Assembly (NCBI GenBank): GCA_002812745.2
Contig: NCSJ02000032.1
Location: forward strand, 152,030 to 216,029
Length of the DNA: 64,000 nucleotides
Source of the DNA: Scytalidium lignicola
Lineage: Eukaryota; Ascomycota; Leotiomycetes
Reading direction: 5' to 3'
Below, in pieces: positions 47,512 through 59,338 of the stretch. The position numbers and the translations under genes were made by a program. The notes below the pieces were generated by a model. That model did not search any database and was not told where the DNA came from. It saw only the letters and a list, made by a program, of their open reading frames with translations. The first letter of the stretch is position 1; each line of letters opens with the position of its first letter.

Positions 47512-48513
47512 GTTGGGATAAATGCTCCCTGTGGGTTGATCGTTGATTAAGACTTAAGAGAAGCTCTGGACTCTATAAGATACTCCTTAGTACGGGTTAT
47601 GTAGAACAGAAACAAAAGATCATATTACAGATGCATAACATAGAGAAATACCACGTAAGAAGTCGAGAGGACTGCTTCGCCTATAATTGGTTGGATACAT
47701 TGTCTAGCTTACATAGCATACTTCTCGATTAGGCAATTATAATGCCGAAATACGAAGCCGCAGAGGGACAATTGAGGGGCAAAAGTCGAAGTGCAATGAA
47801 TTGCCGGATTTGTCTTAAGCTTTTATCCGTAGGCTCGCTAGGCAATGTTTTTTTCCAGAAGCAGTAACAGAATATTTGAAGTCTTAAATGAATTATCATA
47901 TTCTTGTCCAAAAAATGGAATATAATGCCAAATTCCTCCCCGATCCTTAAATATGAATCCGGATCCAGCAATTACGCCAACTTTCGCAACCCCTCGTGTA
48001 GGGTTCTTGCTTCCAGGATAATAAGATATCTTGCGATTTCAAGCAAATGTTTGAGAAGTTCTCTTGCACCGTATCCACCATCCTAATGAAAGGCTGTGGC
48101 ATACGCCAGAATAAAGTGCCTTCTAATCCCAAAAACCCCGAAGGGAGAAATCATTCTGCCAACGCTCCGTTAAGAACATATTCCTAGATGGAAAGATGCT
48201 CTTGCGACCTCTACAGATCGCATCGCTGGGTATAAAGGGGGGAAGGGGGAAACATTAGATATAGTAAATAAAACGTAAGGAAACACCTATGATGAATGGA
48301 TATGTCACTGCAAGTATCGTTTCATGTCGTTATTGAATAGAAGTGATTAGTATCTTAAGCCATACTCTTAAACTCCCCCTGGGCATCTATGCCTTCCGGC
48401 AAGATAATTTCCTGGCCCCCTTCCAACGCCGTGACACCGATATCAGAAAAGCAAATCGAGAACACACAAATGCTTACATAACGTCGTCCATAATTCCCCT
48501 GGTCCATCATTTC
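47512..48513. promoter_or_regulatory. Upstream region of quinate dehydrogenase
   Basis: 1 kb between the quinate dehydrogenase start (-) and the PRPP-synthetase stop (-). A dyad CGGAT (47805-47809) ... ATCCG (47825-47829) lies about 300 bp upstream of the dehydrogenase start; inverted CGG triplets are typical Zn2Cys6 targets, but the spacing differs from the published QUTA site. No gene seen. Confidence 0.4.
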
Positions 48514-50154
48514 TTATTCATAAAATTGATACAGCTGTGAGATGCTCTCCCCGTGATGGTTCCTGCGGATCGCCTCAGCAAGTAAAAGCGAAAGGTCCAG
48601 GACAATCAGCTTCTTTGCATCCTGGGCCTTTTCGGGGGGTATGGGGAAAGAATTCGTAACGAGGATAGTGTCGATGCAATCGCAGTTCTGAAGCTCCTCG
48701 AGAGAATCACCTCCAAAAAGACCGTGGGTAGCGATACAGTAAACCTTCTTCGCACCGCCACGTTTAACCACAGTCTCAGCGGCTGCAATCCAGCTGCCTG
48801 CCTTATCAATCATATCGTCCACAATGAAGACGGTTCTATTCCTTACATCCCCAACTAGGGTTATCATCTGCTCTAGATGCGGATTATTGAAGCCCTCCTC
48901 TTCCTCATCCGAGGTTGCTGCTGCGTCTGCTGTTCCGCCTAGAGCGTGTGGTTCGGGATTGAAGAAAGAAGATGCCCTTGACATGGATAATGGGTCTTCA
49001 TCCGGACGGTCAAGAACTATAGAAGTCGACATCGCTGATACTGTAGGTGACGGGTAGTCATCCGACACAATATGGCCCTGTACAAGTCGACCATGAGTAA
49101 TATCTCGAGCTCTTTCGTCCGTGTATTCCGAATCTTCATCGATTACGTCGGAGTGTGCTGGTGTTGTAATTGGAGGTCGTGAAGAGCGGGAAGATAGAGT
49201 AGGGCTGTTATGCGCAGTTGCCGTTCTCAGGGGCGATGGCATGGTTGGAGCTGACCTCGAATAACTCTCCTGGCGAACATGTCCAGGTCGATGTGGATAT
49301 GAACCATTCATCTGTGGCTTTCCATCAACCTTCTGTTCGTGAGGATATGTATGGTCCTCGGAGCCAATGTATAGCTTAGTGACATCAGCATCTGGTTCCT
49401 GGTCATTCGGATATCCATCAAGCCGACGCATAATCATGCTCGAGCTCATATTCCCAGTTCCTCTTCTCTTATCTGTTGTGACGATACCAAAGTTGAGTTT
49501 TAGTGCATCCGCTAACGAAGTGACACGTTTTGTACCACCAGGATTTTTTGATACGCAAACGGCTTCTTTCCAGTTAGAAACATTATGCCTGATCCATCTT
49601 GCTATGAGAGGTTGTGCCGTGAGATTATCAACCGGGCATTTGAAGAAACCTTGCATTTGCGAAGCATGTAAATCAATTGTAATAACATGATTGATTCCAG
49701 CGACATGAAGAAGGTTGGCAAGCATACGAGCAGTGATAGCACCTCGATGAGATTTCTTTTTGGATTGTCGACTGTAAGGGAAGTACGGTAGAACCGCTAG
49801 ATTAAATTAGCAAGATAATGTTTGGGCCGGAAAGTGATCAATACCAGTAATCTTAGTCGCTGAACCTCCCTTGCACGCAGATATCATGATCAGGAGCTCC
49901 ATAATGCTGTCATTTATCTTAGGACTACCTGATTGAACCACAAAAACATCCTTTTCTCGAATGCTTGTCAAGATCTTGACACTAGTCTCGCCCTGTTCTA
50001 TTGTCAGCTAACCTTGCATCAGTGACTAACTAGACATAGATACATTTGAAAACTGGGAGAGCTCTGCCGGAGCAGGAGCCATCCCTAGATTCGAGCATAT
50101 TTGGCTTGTAAGCCGGGGGCATGAGCTCCCAGCAAATATGAGTGTATTCCGCAT
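48514..50154 (-). CDS. Ribose-phosphate pyrophosphokinase (PRPP synthetase), Prs1/Prs5-like with long insertion
   Basis: Exons 50044-50154, 49845-49992 and 48514-49796 (513 aa), introns 51 and 48 bp. The start MRNTLIFAGSSCPRLTSQIC and the blocks NGETSVKI, VVQSGSPKINDSIMELL, YFPYSRQSKKKSHRGAITAR (catalytic flexible loop), IDLHASQMQGFF and GGTKRVTSLAD are those of class I PRPP synthetases, which make PRPP from ribose-5-phosphate and ATP. Between about residue 200 and 396 a Ser/Pro/Asp-rich, probably disordered insertion of about 195 residues splits the catalytic fold, as non-homologous regions do in yeast Prs1 and Prs5. The PRPP-binding loop reads FIVDDMIDKAGSW, where canonical enzymes end in a Gly-Thr pair, so this subunit may be partly regulatory. 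Confidence 0.93.
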
Positions 50155-50293
50155 TTTTGTAAAGTGTCAGAGAGAAAGATTTCGGCGAGAAAATGTTTTG
50201 GGACTACGGTAAAAGCGACCCCACTTCAAAGCTGCCCGGAACCCGTGATTAATACACGAACACAACCACAGATGATTGCTTTGTCAATTGTAG
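50155..50293. promoter_or_regulatory. Compact divergent promoter (139 bp)
   Basis: Only 139 bp separate the start codons of the PRPP-synthetase gene (-) and the asteroid-like gene (+), so the two must share regulatory DNA. No specific binding site was recognised. Confidence 0.6.
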
Positions 50294-52134
50294 ATGGGGA
50301 TCCCTCATCTGATAACGTTCTTGCGACCCTATTCAGAATTAAGTTCTCTGGATGGGCAGCGAGTAGTAATTGATGGACCGGGATTTGCCTATCACATTTA
50401 TTATGTGTTATTGACAAAGCGGCCTACAGCCCGGAATCCTTTCGAAGCTGCTCCTTCATATGCGGAGCTCGGAAAGGCAGCTATTGCGTGGCTGGACGAA
50501 CTGCGCAAGAGTCATGTAATCATGTTAGTAGCGGGGCCACGTAAATATCGTACCATACAATGGTGTAGCTGACCATTCACAGTGAAAAGATCTTCTTTGA
50601 CGGATTTCTTCCTCCTGCAAAGTTCGATGTACGTGTAGAGAGGCTTATTGGGAATACAGAAAGATGTATTGAATACCATCAAGCATATCCAGGCCAAATT
50701 GACTATGGAAGAGTCTCTACTGGTTCCAGCAATGTCTCAGCCTCATTGTTCACCACAGCTGCTCGCCAGAGCTCATCCAAGCTTCCTGCGATACCATTTC
50801 TGGTCCCTGCAGTAGTTGAAGCACTGATCGATTCAGAAGAATATAGGAGGGCTACTATAGTCGTTCCTGAAGAAGCTGATTTATACTGTGCGAAATATGT
50901 GAGCCAGCAAGGTGGCATAGTATTCACAGGTGATTCCGATCTGCTTGCGCACGAGCTGGGATCAGACGGTGCTGTTAGTTTCTTTCAAGATATAGAAGTT
51001 CATACGGACGGCGCTTCAGAAAATTTATACAGCCAGGTGTATCGTATCTCAACAATTATAAACAGGCTTGGACTTCCGCCAGCTTATGGAATTAAGACAT
51101 TCGCCTTCGAGATGTTCATGGATCCTCATGGCACATTTCGTAGGCTTTTAATGCAAGCCATCTCGTTGAAGGCGGTCACTGCGCACAAAGACATGTATGA
51201 CGAGTTCGCTTTCCAGTACATGCCGTTGAAGACGGATCCTCTTCAAACCAGGGAGCCGGCATATAAAGACCAATGGTTTCTCCTTCGAAGTCTTGACCCC
51301 CGAATTTCAGAATATATCTTACAGTTTGATACGTTTAGGAAGGTTGCTGGGGTATCACTAGACGCAGGCAAGGATATTGAGGATAGTATTCATATTTTTC
51401 TTCCTGTACTTCTTGATTGTCCAACTCGTACAAATGCTTGGGAGATGTCAATCTCTATCAGGTTGTCAGCTTATGCTCTGATAAACTTGATTGTCCCAGA
51501 AGACCAACAGAAATTCACCGTGGTTGAACACGTGAAACAGCTTAATAAGAATGGTGGTCGAGAATGGCAGCTCCCATCAATTGATGAGATTTCCGATGCT
51601 CTCACAGCGTTGATTAAATTTCTGGAAAAGGTGCAGGAAAAGCTACCAGGACTCTCGGGATTTGACTATTGGACAGCTGTCGCAGTGTGCCAAGATGTCC
51701 AGTGGTCATCTTCAAATGGAAAAGCCAGTCTCTGCGACACTGTTCTAAGAAACCATGGTTCCTCTGGGTCGAATCCATTGAGGCATCATAAGTATTCGTG
51801 GGACATCGTGCACTTTTATGCCCTAGCTCAAGGTTCCTATTATTCTTTTAGAATTCTCAAGCAGATAATGGATCTATTAGCTTCCCAAAAGGACCGGTAT
51901 CCTATTCCAGAGATTACACCTCAGCTATCTCAAGTCCTAGAGACCCTCCCCAAGCTTCAAGATCTACCTAACTTCGGGGAAATCGTCTCTATTAGAGAGA
52001 AGTTAGAGCAGACAAATGTGTTGCATGCAGCTTATGCGATGTTTGGAATAGCAACTACAAGCCAGTCTCTGGATGTGTCAAGGCTGCTGCTGAAAAAGAC
52101 TGGGAAGAAGAAAAAGAAAAGAAGAAACTCTTAG
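50294..52134 (+). CDS. Asteroid-like XPG-domain protein
   Basis: Exons 50294-50523 and 50583-52134, intron 59 bp (GTTAGT...TTCACAG), 593 aa. The N-terminus MGIPHLITFLRPY and VVIDGPGFAYHIYYVLL are the XPG/FEN-type N-terminal nuclease pattern, and GGIVFTGDSDLLAHEL is the acidic XPG-I block (the asteroid, XPG_I_2, variant). Members of this family are conserved in filamentous fungi and animals, and their activity is unproven. The C-terminus as read ends in a basic KKTGKKKKKRRNS; an alternative frame over the same bases from about 52080 reads a regular charged helix ending near 52215, so the true end is uncertain. Confidence 0.85.
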
Positions 52135-52617
52135 AATCCCGCAGGAAACCAGAAAATCTTTTCAAACTCCTACAATCGGATGAGGTACTTTCGAGGAGAC
52201 ATAATGAAATAGAATGAAGCTTTCAATCTACATGATGTAATAATATTCAATAATTACCTTTGAAGGTGCTGGCAGTCAAATTACCAAGAAAAATTGTGTA
52301 TAGGTTATAAGTTTCTGTCTGGAATAATGAGCATTGACTATAGTGCAAGCTCCTTTTCACGAATTAATGCATGTAGTAACACGATTCACAAGGAACTAAG
52401 TTTAGAAGTAATTTATTGCCAGTCTCATGTTCTCTATAGATGCACGGCTATGATCTCCTTGTCACAGCAATTCTGATCACTTCCGTAGAGACTCTCCTTC
52501 CAATGCCAACTGAAGATATACCAGTTGAGATGATAGTGGCGTGTGCCGTAGAGCAGAAGTGGAAGCCGATACAACGACAATACAACATCTATGGACGCTA
52601 CAGCCGCAATCTTCTGT
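52135..52617. other. Convergent 3' flanks
   Basis: About 0.5 kb between the asteroid-like gene (+) and the DEAD-box gene (-). No element recognised. Confidence 0.6.
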
Positions 52618-54743
52618 TTACCAGGCCCCTCCCCAAGCATCATTTGTTGCAGCGGTTGTAGCAGGAGCTACAGCGCCCGAAGCATCTTCACCAGAAGGAG
52701 CAGCAGTAGGAATTGTATCAGTTGCATTACCTTCATTGCCCCATGCAGCTCCCTCTCCAGAGTTAGCACCATTGTTAGCATCTTCGAGTTCCTCGTCATC
52801 CGATTCATCATCGAATTTTAGCTCCTCAGTCTTTCCCTGGCCATCGGCAGTAAAACCCTCGGGTATATACTGTTCCAGAAAATCGGGGATAGCTTGCTTA
52901 GTCTCTAAGAGAGTCTTGACGAGCACTTCAGCAAGGTCGGAATCACGTTCATTGTAGAAAGACGATGCAACACCAACATTTCCAATGCGTCCAGTACGAC
53001 CTTACTTAAGTTAGCAACTACAACATATTTTATTGGCTAGAGTCAACCCACCAATCCGATGGATGTATTCATCAATACCACCATATTGAGGAGATGGGAG
53101 ATCAAAGTTGATGATATGCATAACATTCGCAATGTCGAGGCCACGAGCTGAAACGCCAGTAGCAATCAGTATCGGGGATTTACCACCACGAAAGGCACGG
53201 ATGGAATCTTCACGTTCTCGCTGAGTGCGATCGCTGTGAATTGAAGTACAAGGGAGATCGTTATTGAATAGAAAGTCATCAACTTCATCAGCAGTGCGCT
53301 TGCTGTTGACGAAGATCATGGTTCGAGCTGGTGGAGTGGAAAGTAAAAGGTCGTAAAGGGCCTTTTTCTTCTCAGATTGTTCAACATAGTAAACATTTTG
53401 CTTAATGTTAATATGGGAACTACCAGCACGGCCAACGCGGATTCGAACCAGATCATGTGCAAGATGTTCCTTCGCCAGTTGACGGGCTTGCTTAGGGAAA
53501 GTCGCGGAAAACATCATATAAGTTATGTTACCCTCTTCCTGATCTACTATTTGTTAATATGGGGTTGTCTTAAAATGAGAGATATTACTTACCACCACCT
53601 TCCATAATCTGTTTTAGTTCGGTCTCCCAGTCTGAATGCAGCATTTCATCAGCCTCATCAATGATCATATACTTAAGTCGCTTGAGAGTCAACATATGAG
53701 GACGACCAATGAAGTCGATGAGGCGACCAGGGGTCGCAATGAGGACATCACAGCCTTTCTGCAATTGAAAGACCTGATCGGCAATCGGTCCACCGCCGTA
53801 AATGACGCATGGTCGGAGCATTGTACGATAACAGAATCGACGGGCTTCGTCGAAGATCTGTGTTGCAAGCTCGCGGCTAGGACAAACCACGAGAATAAGT
53901 GGCTCTGCCTTCACTGGCGGAGTTATACCTGGCTGAAAAGTGGCAGGATTCGGACGCGGGGCTGCGAGTTTCTTGGCCTTGCCCATCAGTTTGGATAGAG
54001 TTGGGACCAGAAAAGCTGCAGTTTTACCGGAACCTATAAATTGTTACTACATTTTACCTCATCAAGTCTTCATACTAGGTACTTGCCTGTCTGAGCGCAA
54101 GCAATAATGTCGTGCCCAAGCTTAATCGCTGGAAGACAGTATGCCTGGACTGGTGTCGGCATGTGGTAGCCTGCAAGTTTGACATTTTCCAACATAACTG
54201 GGTGGAGACCAGCGTCCTCAAATCTGAGAACGGGTTGGATACGAATAGTACCTTCTTGGGTAACGTTGATCTCAGTCAAGCTGGAAGTAGAGTTAGTTCT
54301 ATTGTTGTGCTTGTATTTAGACATGTTTATACATACTTCGAAAATTCGATACCCGTCTTGACATGATTCTCGGCTCCAAACAGCTGCTTCTCCAACTCTG
54401 AAAAACGTGGTCCAACATCTCCAAAGGAGTCATCCCACTCATACTTAGCACCATTAGATGCCCAGTCGTTAGGAGCAAGTCCTCCAACAGCCTCAGTCAG
54501 AACTTCTTCTGCAGGGGATTGACTAGCTTCACCGGCTTCTCCCTCGTGAGCCTGGGCAAGTTCACGGTTGGTTTGGTTATACTTGTCATAGTCATAGGCT
54601 GTTTTGGCAATCCAGCCGTGCTCTTGCGGAGTTTTTGTCGCGGTTGGTACCTCAGCAGCAGCAGAAGTAGTAGCAGTTGTCAGTTCGCCTTGACTTGAAT
54701 CAGGCAAGGCAGAAGCCATGCTATCAGTGTTCCAAGCGGACAT
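52618..54743 (-). CDS. DEAD-box ATP-dependent RNA helicase (Ded1/DDX3/Vasa group)
   Basis: Exons 54337-54743, 54087-54280, 53593-54033, 53052-53543 and 52618-53000 (638 aa). Motifs: Q-motif PTPVQAYCLPAI, Walker A AQTGSGKT (198-205), PSRELATQ, TPGR, DEAD (about 325), SAT in MMFSATFPKQ, ARGLDI and HRIGRTGR. The order and the ARGLDIANVMHIINFDLPS context place it with Ded1-type helicases, which remodel mRNA during translation initiation. The N-terminus is Ala/Thr/Glu-rich with a conserved-looking WIAKTAYDYDKYN, the C-terminus acidic and Ala/Gly-rich ending DAWGGAW; the RGG repeats of canonical Ded1 are absent, so it may be a paralogue. Intron 2 begins GCAAGT (a GC-AG intron) and splits the Walker A glycine codon. 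Confidence 0.94.
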
Positions 54744-56053
54744 GATTGCAGCTAGTAGCTACAAAACTGAGTAGAAAAGCAGGTTAGTAAGGTTCCAAAT
54801 GTCTAAGAGATTTCAGTATAATATATCCGAACTGTATTTTGCGATGAAGAATCTAGGTAGATAAGAAAAGATGATAATGCTAAACACTAAAAAGAATCTA
54901 TTACCCTTTGGATAGATCAGTCACCTGGAAGGTACGCGTTCAAGAATGTTGTATGTGGCAGTAGCTTTGTTGTTTTGAAGTTTTTCCAGTGGTCAACTTT
55001 AAGTGTAGGTTTAAAATGTTACGGGAGACGCGTTTGCTCGTTTGCATTTCCCTTATCCACAACTTCGCGCCTTGAGGAAAATCGCTCCGTAGCAGTGTGG
55101 CTTCAACCTTCCCAAATATTAACATCAAGAACAGCGTCCCAAATACAATGCCCTTATCACTCTTCCAACCACAATCCACGGGTGCTATTGGTCTGGCAAG
55201 CCACAGAAATGGTAACCCTAGTTCCAAGAACTTCCCACCAGCCTATAGAATATTTTTCAATTTTAACCCACTGATATTCTTCTTGTGCATGATTTCCACG
55301 ATTTTATTCAGATCATTTGGTGTCATAATCTTCCACAGGTCTTCACCAATGCCATTCCAGATATAGTAATTTTGGTCAGACTGGAACATATATAGACACT
55401 CACCAGCTCTCGCCAGTCTCTCTAGAGGTCATCACAACTGGTTGTGGTGAACTTAAGTCATAGCTCTGGGCCATATTGCAAATGTAATCATTTCCATCAA
55501 ATCCATATTTTACTCCTGTATAATCGAAATCTGAAGTCCATCCTTTTAGTAGTGACATCTCAAATCCTGTATTAGCAGAAGATCTTTATTCAATTTAAGA
55601 AGGCCTAGATACAGTTTAAGCTAGAGAAGCCATAGTTAAAACAAAATATTTTAGATTTATACGTTTTTAATCAGGAAAATACGGAAAGAGTGAAGTTTGA
55701 TATCTCTTGTTTTACGAAGTTCGGAAAAATGGAGATGAATGTTGTAGACAGAAGTTAGACATAGTCGGGTTGAAAAGTGACGACATAATTAGCATCGCGA
55801 TTTACAAATTAGGCTAGTGGGGCAGGAACACTAGCTTAGCCCAAAGCTAACTTTAATTTAAATAAACGCTGCCCCGTGCAGAGTGACAAGCACAAAGCTT
55901 GAATTGCGCTTACTCAAATTAGGTATAGCTTCCAGTGAACCCATGCCGTCCTATCAACATCCTAGCATTTCTTTGGACTTTATCTTGGAGACCTTCTTCT
56001 CCCCAGACCGCGCTTTGTCTTTCCCTTTAGACACATCTCCGCATCATTTCTCG
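54744..56053. other. Intergenic 1.3 kb
   Basis: Promoter of the DEAD-box gene (-) on the left, upstream flank of the pseudogene (+) on the right. The right half (55560-55870) is AT-rich. Short open frames without resemblance to proteins. Nothing else recognised. Confidence 0.5.
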
Positions 56054-57653
56054 ATGTCCAGCACTCGTCTGAAGAGACGGCGCTCTAAAGCAGAATCATG
56101 TGACCATTCAGACGAATCACAGCCTTCAAAACGGCACAAGTCAGGAATAAAACTTCATTCCGCTGAATTCTACGACTCTCTTTCGAAGGTGTGGCTCACA
56201 CGCCGTGCGTTGAAAGAACTCGATCGACGAACGAGTCAAGCCAACAGCCCTCAACAGCCTGTTTTAGTGCCTCAACACATATACAGAGAAGATACTTGGC
56301 AACAGATAAAGCAATTTGTGAGACACGGTGGTCCAGAGCTTCGCGATCTTCTAGAGGTAAGACCAAATTGTCAAGTATCTTATCCAATTCTAATTGCTTC
56401 TTTGTAGTATCCAGCACCGCCAAACATTACAGAGGCAAACGTTATAGGGGCAATAAGCTATAGCTCTTCCGTCTCAAGCAGCAGGCAGATCGTTTCTACG
56501 GCGACGACAAGTAGATCTACAAAGACAAGAAGATCTTCCGTTTATAACAATTTCGAGCAAAACCTTATTGAATATTATATTTACCTTGAAGGATACGACT
56601 ATCCTAATGACCGTCAAACACCAGAGCCTAAGAATTTAGAAGAGATCTATCAAAGACTAACGCAACCAAGACCATCTCTTTCACCATCCTGCTTTACTAT
56701 ATCAGACTTTCAGACTTTCAAGCGAGCTAATAACCGAGTGATCTCTAAGGAAAGGTGATGAATACTATACTTCTTATGATGCATGGCAATGCTAATATCC
56801 CAAACGAAGGAGACCTGGTTTTCACACGGCTTGACCCAATAGCTAGTAAAACAATTGTTGATGCTAAACCAGACTTTCACTATGGAGCTCGCCTTGAGCT
56901 ACAGTCGTATAAACAGGAGCCGGTTTACGACAACAAAGCGTATACTCTCACTTCGACATATCACAACGGCCAACTTTTATTCTACGCCCACCATCCTACG
57001 GCCGGTCCTGAGAACTCGGCCGAATACCACATGACTCAAATCGATGGTTGGACTATAACTGGCAATCCTCATACCTTCCGACAAGGTGTGACTGCATTCC
57101 GGAATACCAGAGACTGGACTCGGGAACAGCGCGATGCCTTCATCTTGACTGCAAACGAAAGGGCAAGGTCTATACATGCACAGCCGTCTCAATTAGAGTC
57201 ACCCGATTACAACGAGCGATTGGAGCCCACTGAAGTGCAGGATGCAAACCACCCCGCGCAAGCAGGAGGTTCCCAAGATGGTTTTCAGTGTTATATGTCG
57301 CAGCAAGTTGTTCAAGGAGGACACAATAACGAGCTGTCACATTTCACATGCAATTTCGGTGACTCACATACGATGGAGGTGCAGCTTGTTGAGGAGTCTG
57401 CAAAAGAAGGAGCAGAGTATTTATACACGGAGTCCTCAACGTTTGAATAGTCCGATTACACAGAGGCAACTCAGAAAAGACGGTCGCGCACGCCATTGAA
57501 GAGTCAGAAACCTCTGTTGATGAACTCGCTCTTGACAGATACAAGACGCCAACAACCCCCCACAAACGCCGGCGTAAGGCATCGGAGAATATTGTCTCCA
57601 AATATTTGCACCAGAGTAATGGTAGATCTAGTCAGAGGCGGTCTAAGAGATAA
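56054..57653 (+). pseudogene. Decayed member of a fungal-specific protein family (DUF7924-like)
   Basis: A recognisable protein can be followed across breaks. Segment 56054-56356 (ATG at 56054, basic N-terminus, FYDSLSKVWLTRRALKELDR) splices through a normal 51-bp intron (56357-56407) to 56408-56757, which stops at TGA. One base off, the frame continues at 56755-57450 (ILLMMHGNANIPNEGDL, YTLTSTYHNGQLLFYAHHPT, EYHMTQIDGW, TAFRNTRDWTREQRDAFI), then TAG, then after another frame change a basic tail to TAA at 57651-57653. From memory of the family, a central portion between DAKPDFHYGAR and LQSYKQEPVYD is missing here. Intact members occur in several plant-associated ascomycetes as large conserved proteins of unknown function. 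Two frame breaks, one stop and a likely deletion make it a pseudogene. Confidence 0.8.
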
Positions 57654-59338
57654 ATTCGATTGCGTATATCCCGCCGATGAAGTCCACTTTCGAGCAATGT
57701 TCACGGCCCAAGGTTTAACACTACAGATCGGAGTCCTTCGATTTGGAGTTCTACAACTCAGATAAACACCGTAGGAAAGTGATTCAAGATCATACCGATA
57801 TGCGTGACCTTTGCCTTGGCAGATGCCCGGCTACGTGTATCCTCGATAAAGATCAACAAACTGTCCATGATGTTTGGGATCATTAGAACTCGGATTGTAT
57901 CACTTGAAGATATCGGAAACTAGATGGGTACAAGTTGTATATTCACTTATTCACCTTCTAACGAACGGGTTTTAATATGACTTCTATGGCAAACGTGGTC
58001 AATCCATCTATTTATTGTCCCCCTCACCTTCACGATAGCACGATGCTATTTACTCCCTGGGTACATCCCTTGGTTACCGTTGCACCACCTCCCTCAGTCC
58101 TGCATTAAAGNAAAAAGAACGGCGCTGTACTACTAAATGGGGACAAAGGAAACCAATGGGGCTTCATGAGCTCTACTGAGATCTTTTCTAGCGTCTTAAG
58201 GCTTGCAATGATGTATGCTAGCTGGGAACGGCAAATGAGGGCAAGGGCGCGATTGGAGATCATCACTTTTTCTGTTTTGAAGTCTAGGTAATAAATCACT
58301 GGCAAAAGAGGTTCAGGAAAATGAATACGCAAGGCTAGTTAGTACAGGTCATCAGTATTATGAGCCATCAGAGAAAGGCAGACATGAAGACACGGGATAG
58401 ATAACAGAATTCTCACTATGAGGCCAATGTGTGATGTGAAGTATTCCCAGATACGGTAGATATACTTAGCAACGTCACTCAAGCGGGCTTGCTGGTTCAC
58501 GGGATTGTAATGAGCGGATAGAACTATCTTTCAGGAACGATCGCAGTTGTAATGGTTAGAAGCACTCACCTCAGGATGGGTGTTGTCGAGCCGATTTCGA
58601 GTCAGTCGTACTCATCCTACATAGCGCTTAGCCGTAGGATTAATGTGATAACGTAGTGATCCAATCAAAAGCTTTGAGAGCTTATAAGAATTTAAGTTCA
58701 GGCATCGTGTAGGGGTTTTAAGCGTCAAAGTTATTTCAGTGAAATGATCTTCCATTGCAAGCAAGTTAGCATCACGAATGAATAACAGATTGATCTCTTA
58801 CAACTTAACATTACTCTAATATTTCTTACAAACGAAGTTTATCTTTTTTCTCGGACTATTTTCTTGATTTTTATAGCGTTTAAATTACTGTATAAATTAG
58901 ATAAGTAACATCTAACACGCTAGACGCCTTGTACGATAAGTTANTTTTTTAATTATGATTATTATACCTAGTGACTCTACATTGTAGTTATAAGAATAAT
59001 CACTAACTAAATTAATTATTCTTTTATAATTAATTAATGGTGTTGTGATATCCTGTGTGTCGCCTTAGGCACCATCTTGTTTATTACACATGACTTACCT
59101 TTTCAGTAGTCCACTAGTTAGCTCTCTTCACTTGTGTACATACGTAGTTACTACAACACCACAATACACAGAGTTACCCCATATTGCGTACATGCTTTCA
59201 CGTGTCCTAATTCAACAAATGGTATAGGTAAATACTCAAAATATATCAAATATCGCTACTTCTCAGCGCATGGAGGGCCAATTCTGTTGAATTAAATTTA
59301 GTTATTTTAAAATATCGTCTAGTAAGACTGCTGCTAAT
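57654..59338. other. Gene-poor, AT-rich stretch
   Basis: 1.7 kb between the pseudogene and the alcohol-dehydrogenase gene. 58780-59330 is strongly AT-rich with several TTAATTAA-type runs and an N at 58944; another N lies at 58111. A 75-codon minus-strand frame at 58105-58332 is not recognised. May be a degraded repeat. Confidence 0.5.

Noticed and set aside
58105..58332. Minus-strand 75-codon frame as a transposase fragment
   Set aside because: Contains a hydrophobic stretch but no recognisable motif; includes the N at 58111 and lies in decayed sequence.
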